Source of the DNA: Acanthococcus lagerstroemiae
Taxonomy: Eukaryota; Arthropoda; Insecta; Hemiptera; Eriococcidae
Assembly (NCBI GenBank): GCA_031841125.1
Contig: CM063111.1
Location: forward strand, 36,964,955-37,028,954
Length of the DNA stretch: 64,000 nucleotides
Direction: 5' to 3'
The notes beneath the pieces are model-generated. The model made no database searches, was not told the origin of the DNA, and was given only the letters and a program-made list of their open reading frames with translations. Positions 57,547 to 64,000 of this stretch are shown here, piece by piece. Within the stretch, counting starts at the first letter, position 1. Each line of letters opens with the position of its first letter. The position numbers and the translations under genes are program-made.

Positions 57547-58099
57547 TCTTCGCTGGTTTTCGACGACCCATCGATATGTACCGCATGACCGGTGAAGTAG
57601 AAGCCAACGATACGGAAGCGGAGTTTTAGCTCCTATTTAATTCCTCTAGAGCCGGGATGACTTGTCCCAGTTACCAGCTGCGCTACAATCTCAGCCGTCG
57701 TCTAATTAGGGTGCTAGTTTACGAATAACATTTATTTATATTCATAATCGTAATCTTACCGCATCTCACATGTAAGTTGATTGTACGCGTCTGAATTGTT
57801 GATAGTAAACGATTCTTACCAATTAAAAGTATAAAATTTTTTTAATGTATCATTACTTGTATTATTATTGCTATTGTGCAATTTGGAATTAGCGAATTCA
57901 AATTCTTAAACGCCTTCATTCTCTACTCTTAACTAATGACTTTTTCTTTTCACTTGTATGTGACTCGACACTGAAAGTGCGACCAACTTTCGGTTTGAAA
58001 AATGAAAAGTACCGGTTAAGAAGCTCTTTTTATTCTACTTCTTTTAAAATTTTCACTTTTCTCGTGCGTATCATTGCAGCTATTACTAGTATCGGAGTG
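57547..58099. other. 3' flank of the TMEM186-like gene
   Basis: Likely 3' UTR to about 57840, where AATTAAAAGTATAAAA offers variant poly(A) signals. Nothing else is identified. Confidence 0.3.
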
Positions 58100-58528
58100 T
58101 CAGATGTCGAGAGTTGCCTCGCTAGTAGATACCGTATTCCGCTGTTTGCCAAATAGAGACTTCTCCTTGTTTGAAAAGGTACTTAATACGATATCCATTA
58201 CGGGAGACGGGCTACCTTCCGGCGTCGCCACACGTACCAAGACGAGGAGGTGAGGGCTGAGTGAAGAGGAAGCGCGTCCGGCTGTGGGGAACTCAAATTC
58301 CAGGTTGGTGCTGGGAGCACTAACTTCAGTCAGTAGGGGACCCCTTGGTGGCCCTCGCAGGACAGCGCGCATAGGAAGCGTAGCGACGAAATGGGGGCTG
58401 GGGTCGGCCTCAAAGCGTTCCTCCGGCCATTGATGCGATACTCGAAAAGATAGTTTCCGGGACCGAGAGTGCGGTGTCTCAGGGGCCACTTCGGTATGCG
58501 TGCATCGCCATGTGTCCCACCACACCAT
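58100..58528 (-). CDS. Unrecognised 142-aa ORF, doubtful
   Basis: The open frame is GC-richer than its surroundings and has a Pro/Ser/Arg-rich translation (R-G-P-P-R-G-P-L-L-T-E-V-S; S-L-S-P-H-L-L-V-L). No domain, signal or splice pattern is recognised. It may be a chance opening in GC-rich DNA or a fragment of a larger element. Confidence 0.2.
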   Translation of the reverse strand: MVWWDTWRCTHTEVAPETPHSRSRKLSFRVSHQWPEERFEADPSPHFVATLPMRAVLRGPPRGPLLTEVSAPSTNLEFEFPTAGRASSSLSPHLLVLVRVATPEGSPSPVMDIVLSTFSNKEKSLFGKQRNTVSTSEATLDI

Positions 58529-60014
58529 GGGCTAGCACATTCTTAAAAAAAGAATGATAATAAATAAAAACAGCTAACAGTAAAAATTTTTTTGTATTGT
58601 ACTTTTATGGCTTATGCCCTATGACACACAAACGGTTTGCTACGGGCCCTGACTCCCTGCTTAGTACGTCATACGTTCTGGAGTCACAGCTGTACTCGTA
58701 CACCGTTTGTACGTTATGGATGTATCACGTCGAGTCGTAAACACGAAGCAACATTTACCTACAATTTAGAAGTGCGTCTGCGTAGCGTACATTTAGAAAA
58801 TCTGTTATTTTACTCGCCTCCGCCTCCTAGGTATGCTAAAAATAAATTTCCAGACCTCGGAACCCAAATAAGCAGGATGTCAACTGGCAAGTGAAATAAA
58901 ATAAGTAAATGGCAAGTATCAGCCTGAATTGGCAACCAAGCATGTAAACAGTATCCTTATTTGGGCAAGCTACCAAAAACTTGGAAATTCCTTGAATAGG
59001 TACGTGATATAATAGGAAAAATTGCAAAAACCGAATATGAAAAAAAAACTATTGAAAAGGAATTTATTGCTACTATCGTGTTTTTTTTATTGTGTGTTAA
59101 TATTAGATATCAGATGGAATGCGAAATCAGAGACAAGAGACAACTTGGGTGCCAATGGTTAGTTTTTAAGATGTATTGTACAGGGACTATTCCACTGTTA
59201 GAAGAAGGCAATCTCAAAATTTCCTCTTCTGTACAGAAATGTGACCTGCTCGGGAGAAAGGAACCTGTGCGCAAAAAGTCATTTTTGTGATAACAACGCT
59301 GTTACTGACTAATTTTTGGCCGCTCTTTCTCGTGGTGTTATCGAAAAAATTCTAAAAAATTTTTCCAAACTGTTGTAAGTCTTCAAAGTTGAATGTCTCC
59401 AACAAAACGTGAAAACGTTATCAATTTTGTTTATCCGCTCTCCTGAGCGCTAGCGTCGTTAATGCTTATGTTAGGTTTTAGAGTGAAACGGTTATAAATG
59501 GAGAGTTATGATTTTGAAACGGTCGTAAACGGTCATAGCAGTTATGACCAATTCAACAGGGTAAGGATGTTCTGACCAATTGGGGTATAAACCTGGACTA
59601 GGGTGCGCTGCAAAATCACCTGTACGGGTGTTAGCGGGAGGGGGGGGGGTGAAAAGGTGATTATGTGTATCTACTTTTGAATCAAACACGTTTATACTAC
59701 TACACTAGATACCTAACTTCCTATACTACCATAGTAAAATAAGCGTATCCAAACTTTGTGCAAATATTGCATAAGTATTCGCCAGTCACCGAGGTAGTCA
59801 TTTTTCCCATTTTCCCATTTAAAATACACGGTGAATTTCGCGTAGAGGTGCCGGCGTTCAAATTAGAAAAACAAAAAAAAAATTGAAGTGTAGCATATTG
59901 TGTTTTTTTTATATTTTCCTGCTCCCAAGATATGAATGCATGGTCTGTCCAATTTTCAATTCGTTTTACCCAGGCAAAATATAATAAGCGCGAGACCAAT
60001 TTCCCATTTAAAAT
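58529..60014. other. No recognisable gene
   Basis: AT-rich with a G-run near 59640. Openings at 58637-58894, 59078-59290 and 59492-59999 have no motif support. Confidence 0.3.
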
Positions 60015-60702
60015 CAGGGATGAGAAGCTTAAACTGTTAAACTTAAACTTTCGCTTAAACTTAAAAGTTTTTCCAAAAATCTCATTCGCTTAGCTTCAGC
60101 TTTTTGCCCTTATCATTAGCTTTTCAGCGCTTCGCTATCGGCTTTTTTTTCAACATTATACTCAATTCCGCATGAAATCGACCATAGAGTTCAAAAATTA
60201 TAACGGTTTACCATTTCAAAGCTTCCAAATCAAATTATATGATTATATATTATATCATGTAGACCATCACTTCGTTCACAGGTAAATTATAGCTTATAGC
60301 CTGTATTATATTTGATTTTGCAACGAAATCATTCAAAATTTAATAGAGGAATCACAAAATAGAAAATATTCATGAAAATGAGCAGTTTGCGACGCTGAAT
60401 GAGAATCAACAATTACGAAATAATGATCAGAGTCATTGATTAGTAATTACAATGCATTTATTGATTAGTGATTATAATGCATTTAAATGATTTTTCAACT
60501 TAAAAAATTAAGTGTTGTGATTTTTTTCGGCTTTTTGATAGAAAATGTGAATGTCTTAATTAAGCAGCTCAGCGTATCCTTTTTGGCTGGCTTTGCGCTT
60601 AATGAACAGTGAATGGCTGACTTTTTCATTCGCTTAAAAGCCGTTCAATAATGAGCTTAAGCTTCGGCTTAAGCGGTTATCGGCATAAACTTCTCATCCC
60701 TG
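60015..60702. mobile_element. hAT-like MITE, complete copy (688 bp)
   Basis: Ends are CAGGGATGAGAAG..TTAAAC at 60015 and ..AACTTCTCATCCCTG at 60702. CAGGGATGA-type termini are characteristic of hAT MITEs. Flanks TTTAAAAT and GCTTTAGA do not give a clean 8-bp duplication. The interior is rich in AAGCTTAAGC/CTTAAGC words that can fold. A truncated sister copy lies at 55005. Confidence 0.7.
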
Positions 60703-61103
60703 GCTTTAGAAGAAAGAAACGAGAAACGAAAAGGACGCGAGCACGCGGCACGAGGGAAAAATGAAAAATACTGCGGTTTTCATTGTTCGTTCTTGTATCC
60801 TTCTATAATCTAATTTTGTCTTAATATTCGTTATTCGTTGTTCGTTCTCCTGTTCTGTTCTTTTGTTCTGTTCTTCGTTGTCGCCTTGTCCATCGGTAAA
60901 TTAAGCAGAAGATTAGGCGAACTTAGATTCACAATTTTTAGCTTCGTAACTCATTTGTAAAAATTGTACAGCCTTTTAAAAAATATCAATAATTATCGAT
61001 ATTAAAAAAAAAATATCGATAAATATCGATATGAAAAATGACCTTTATTTGAGACCACTAATCCTAGGTATTAACGTTTAATAACGAACGAACCTTACTT
61101 GAT
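60703..61103. other. Spacer with TTCGTT/TGTTCTGTTC simple repeats
   Basis: A T/G/C-rich stretch at 60820-60890 repeats GTTCTGTTCTT-like words, followed by AT-rich DNA with ATATCGATA palindromes near 61000-61030. No gene. Confidence 0.35.
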
Positions 61104-61905
61104 ATGAAACACGTTCAGTATGTTCCAAACATCTCTGATCTTGTTATAAGTTGTAAAGCATTTAACGCTCAGTTTAAAACATCCTTCATGTTGAATATTA
61201 ATACGGGACACATTATTTCTAGGAAACTGAAACGAGAAGTTGCCCACCTTCGAACCATTAACGGAGTATTCCGTCTTGAAGCGTACACGATCACAAACCA
61301 CTTGTCTGATAACGAACTTGATTTAAAAAGTAATAAATCAATAAATGCTCTCGTTGATGTTCCTATCTGTTATGCGATCACTACAAATAGAAATAAAAGA
61401 CGAAAAATGAAAAGAAAACTCACTCCTGCTAAAATTGAGTTATTAAAACAAGAGGGAAATCTTTGGCACCGTCGAATGGGTCATATTTCCGCGGATTATA
61501 TTAATAGGTTAAAATTTGTCTCGAATGGGGTTAGAGAATTAATCTCGACATCCACAATTGCAAATTGTAAAATATGTGCTCAGGCAAAACTTTCTCGAAA
61601 ATCGTTTGATAAAGATCGGGATCGTGCTACAAGAATAGGTGAAGTGTTACATGCAGATCTGATAGGTCCAATTACTCCTCCAATATTTGTACAAAAGAAC
61701 AGATTTATACTGTCTGTAATAGATGATTTCTCACGATACTTACAAATTTTTGTTATTAAATCAAAATCTGGAACTGCTGCTTGTTTACACGAAGCATATC
61801 GAACTATCCGTGCTAAGTACCCAATGCCGGGCCAGTTTAATATTCTGCGCTGTGACAATGGTACTGAATTTATTTGTGAAGAAACCATGAACGTTTCAGA
61901 CCACA
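61104..61905 (+). pseudogene. Copia pol fragment: pre-integrase and integrase N-terminus
   Basis: The frame has the GAG-pre-integrase/zinc region (L-W-H-R-R-M-G-H-I-S near 61460; C-K-I-C-A-Q-A-K near 61570; an HHCC pattern). The start of the integrase core follows (L-H-A-D-L-I-G-P-I near 61655 with the first catalytic D, and R-C-D-N-G-T-E-F-I near 61850 with the second). It then loses similarity after E-E-T-M near 61890 and runs into a GC-rich tail. It has no RT, RNase H or LTR nearby. The sequence differs from both copia elements at 19.8-39.6 kb. Confidence 0.75.
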
Positions 61906-61946
61906 CACTGAGGACTGTGGCGGGTGGACGAGGCGCGAAGCGGCCA

Positions 61947-61964
61947 GGGGGCGAAGCCCCCTAG
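61947..61964 (+). mobile_element. Possible Helitron 3' end
   Basis: GGGGGC-GAA-GCCCCC forms a tight hairpin ending directly in CTAG, followed by T. A hairpin with a terminal CTRR and insertion before T is the Helitron 3' signature, although the hairpin usually ends a few nt before CTRR. The GC-rich stretch 61910-61964 belongs with it; no 5' end or Rep/Hel gene is present. Confidence 0.35.
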
Positions 61965-63010
61965 TACGTACCTATAGTAGTAGCGGTAGGAAATAAATCT
62001 TGTTCGAGACCTTCTTCTGCCTTTTGTCCTTTTCACTCGATTTTAAAACCGCATTCCTTCTCTGTTTGTCCTTTCTCTCCCTCTATCCCTCTCATTGACT
62101 CACATCCATTCGTGGTTGTAAATTATTGTGTTTTAGGTTCTTAGTCGTTTCTTTTTCGTCCTTCGTATTATACGATCGTACAAGTCAAGTCTGTCGTGCA
62201 ATCTTACTGTAACTGTAAAGTAAAAATGCAGTTTTCTAATACACTGATGCATGGAAATGCTCGAAGGTAGTTTCCCGATACGCATCGAACGTGCGAAAAC
62301 GATAATTGCACCTACCACCGATCATGGCGTAGGTGGGATTATCGGTTTGCCAGCGGTGTCGATGCGTCTGGTCGATCTACCTTCGAGCGTAACGAGCCGT
62401 TTTTATCTGGCGTATGTCCATTGAAGTGAACGGTCGAAATCAATCCTCTGTCGCTAGAGAATCTTAGCGTTGATTTGCGTAAAGTTTTCGTATAGTGTTG
62501 TCAGTTCGTTTTTTGAATAAGCTTTTTTGAACCACCAGTTACTGGCTAAGTTGTTCAGTTTTCAAAATGCAGTCATTTGTGGTCATTTAATGTTCATTTT
62601 GCTCGGAGTGACCCCCATCATGTGATCAGAAGCCTGAGTTCTGGGGTGGGGGTGGAGCCATGACGACAACACTGCACTACGCCAGCGTAACGTGACATCA
62701 CTCATTTTCGTCAGATATACGATGCCATACAAGTGTCAGGAAAAATCAAACGACCACGGATCCATCAACGATTTGCTCGCCGACCTTCAAGTCTGTAGTC
62801 AACTGTCCGGCGTATTTCTTTGAATTATGTTGTATTCCACATTGGCTGGCCGGTCTACATGTAATCTACTTACCATGGGCGTCATTAGAATTTAACAATT
62901 TTTTATCCGTTTACTCTGTTTACAAATTTTCATTCGTTTTCGTCTGTCCTCCCTAATGATTCGACCCTCCCCTAACATTTTTTCACTTGGGCAGTTTTTG
63001 GGGTTAGAAA
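61965..63010. other. Intergenic region with one strong hairpin
   Basis: Apart from the hairpin at 62259-62388 I see no gene. Sequence from about 62560 has higher GC and could be the upstream region of the exon at 63011. Confidence 0.3.
62259..62388 (+). ncRNA. 130-nt imperfect hairpin, possible microRNA precursor or MITE
   Basis: The 5' arm begins GCTCGAAGGTAG and includes ACGCATCGA and ACGATAAT.GCACCTAC. The 3' arm carries the complements GTAGGTGGGATTATCG, TCGATGCGT and CTACCTTCGAGC. Pairing spans about 55 bp with several mismatches and small bulges around a 13-nt loop. Mismatched rather than perfect arms suit a microRNA-type precursor; a decayed foldback MITE would look similar. The strand is arbitrary, since either transcript would fold. 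Confidence 0.4.
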
Positions 63011-63082
63011 ATGAGTTACAGATTTCAGTTCGTCTCGCGGCGGGGAGAGCTCGAACCGACGGAGGATCCTCGAACTTATCAG
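63011..63082 (+). CDS. Possible first coding exon of an unidentified gene
   Basis: ATG at 63011 opens 24 codons (M-S-Y-R-F-Q-F-V-S-R-R-G-E-L-E-P-T-E-D-P) ending at a strong donor, TATCAG|gtacgt, in phase 0. Local GC content is higher than the flanks. No family is recognised and no second exon was found before the window ends. Confidence 0.3.
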
Positions 63083-63251
63083 GTACGTGTTCATTATATG
63101 TAATTTATTGAAACCATTGAATTTTCATTATTTTCCTGGGGATCCTAGTTCGCCTCATGTATAAACTCACCTCATTACGTTTTCTTAGGTTCCGTACCGT
63201 GTTAGGCCTCTTTCGTTATGTTAAATTCGAGGCTATTCAATTCTTATCATT

Positions 63252-63420
63252 GAATCTTCAGGGTCGGTCCCTCCCCTATTATAGGCTTTGTGCCCAGGGT
63301 GGTTCATCCCTCAGGTGAATTTATCCTTCTTTATTATGTGTTCCCGTGGGTCGGTCCCTTCCTTCATTATAGGCTTCGTGCCCAAGGTGGTTCGTCCCGC
63401 ATGTGCATTTATTCAATTTT
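63252..63420. repeat. Two direct copies of a ~90-bp unit
   Basis: GGGTCGGTCCCT, TTATAGGCTT.GTGCCCA, and GGTGGTTC.TCCC recur in order at about 63260 and 63350. Confidence 0.6.
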
Positions 63421-63539
63421 TGTATTCCCTATTGACCAAATCTACTGAAATTTCGCTTACTCAGTTGCGGAAATTTCAAATTTCCGCAAAAAATTCGAGG
63501 CAGATGCAGAATTCGGGAGCAGAACGTAGCGATTTTTCT

Positions 63540-63990
63540 GATTTTTCCGCTGCAGTATCTGCAGCGTCTCCAGAATTCCTGTCCATTACGTTGCGTTACG
63601 CTGCGATTATCTAACCCGCGGCGGGCGCGGAATTTACAATTACGCTGCGTTCAGCAGCTTAAAATAAAGCCGCAACTGATGCGTAATTTAAATATTGAGG
63701 CGTTCAGCTGCGAATAATGAACGTGCCTCAGTAGCGGACATTGTGGAATTTCTGTTCTGCCGCGACTTTATCTGTTCCGCATCAATAGTGGCTGACGCAG
63801 AATAAAATGTTCTGTGGCGACTTTATATGTTCCGCATCAGAAGTGACTGACGCAGAATAAAAGTTGAGGCGTTCTACCGCGACTATTCCACATTCCGCGG
63901 CAGTAACGATTAGTGCGAAACATGAAAGTCGACACGTTCTACTGCGATCCTAATAACTGCTGCTGATCCAGAATTTTTTGGCCAGTAGCG
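63540..63990. repeat. GC-rich degenerate tandem repeat reaching toward the right edge
   Basis: Words such as TGTTCCGCATCA, TGACGCAGAATAAA, GGCGACTTTAT and GCGTTCTACCGCGA recur about every 70-80 bp. The 108-aa opening across 63288-63614 is not supported as a gene. Confidence 0.5.
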
Positions 63991-64000
63991 TTTAGAAGCT

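Overview
This is eukaryotic DNA, almost certainly from an insect or a close arthropod relative. It is visibly AT-rich. Genes are spliced with GT..AG introns, and the two or three host loci I recognise (an NDUFS5-like complex I subunit, a two-membrane-segment TMEM186-like protein, and a decayed piece of mannosyl-oligosaccharide glucosidase) are small islands in a sea of transposable elements. I cannot name the species.

Layout. 1-3.4 kb: the 5' end of a minus-strand LTR retrotransposon (898-bp LTR, tRNA-Lys-type primer binding site, long leader, gag running off the left edge). 3.7-18.4 kb: a graveyard of hAT, mariner, MULE-like and RTE-type LINE remnants, two MITEs with clear inverted ends, and tandem repeats. 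19.8-32.8 kb: a decayed minus-strand copia element split by an 11.8-kb DNA transposon (20343-32175). 32.8-39.6 kb: a second copia, on the plus strand, split by a roughly 4.1-kb minus-strand R1/Jockey-group LINE with a 12-bp target-site duplication. 39.6-48.9 kb: hAT repeats, a MITE, hairpins, a glucosidase pseudogene and featureless AT-rich DNA. 48.9-57.6 kb: the NDUFS5-like exon, a LINE remnant, a 2.4-kb foldback element with ~200-bp inverted arms and TA duplications, and the TMEM186-like gene. 58-64 kb: a hAT-like MITE, a third copia fragment, a Helitron-like end, a strong 130-nt hairpin and a possible first exon of a gene leaving the window.

The most notable object is the 11.8-kb transposon. 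It has an intact 722-aa Tnp2-type (EnSpm/CACTA-like) transposase, imperfect CCCAT.. inverted ends, a CT duplication, and GTTGAC motifs clustered in both subterminal zones. I could also thread a nine-exon, 622-aa gene through it with every exon phase fitting. The transposase ORF sits inside that gene's first intron, on the same strand. This is the layout of maize En/Spm, where the tnpD ORFs lie in intron 1 of tnpA, whose product binds subterminal repeats. Removing the transposon and one CT copy makes the host copia reading frame continuous across the site.

All exon structures, boundaries and homologies were read by eye. No alignment, transcript or database search was possible.
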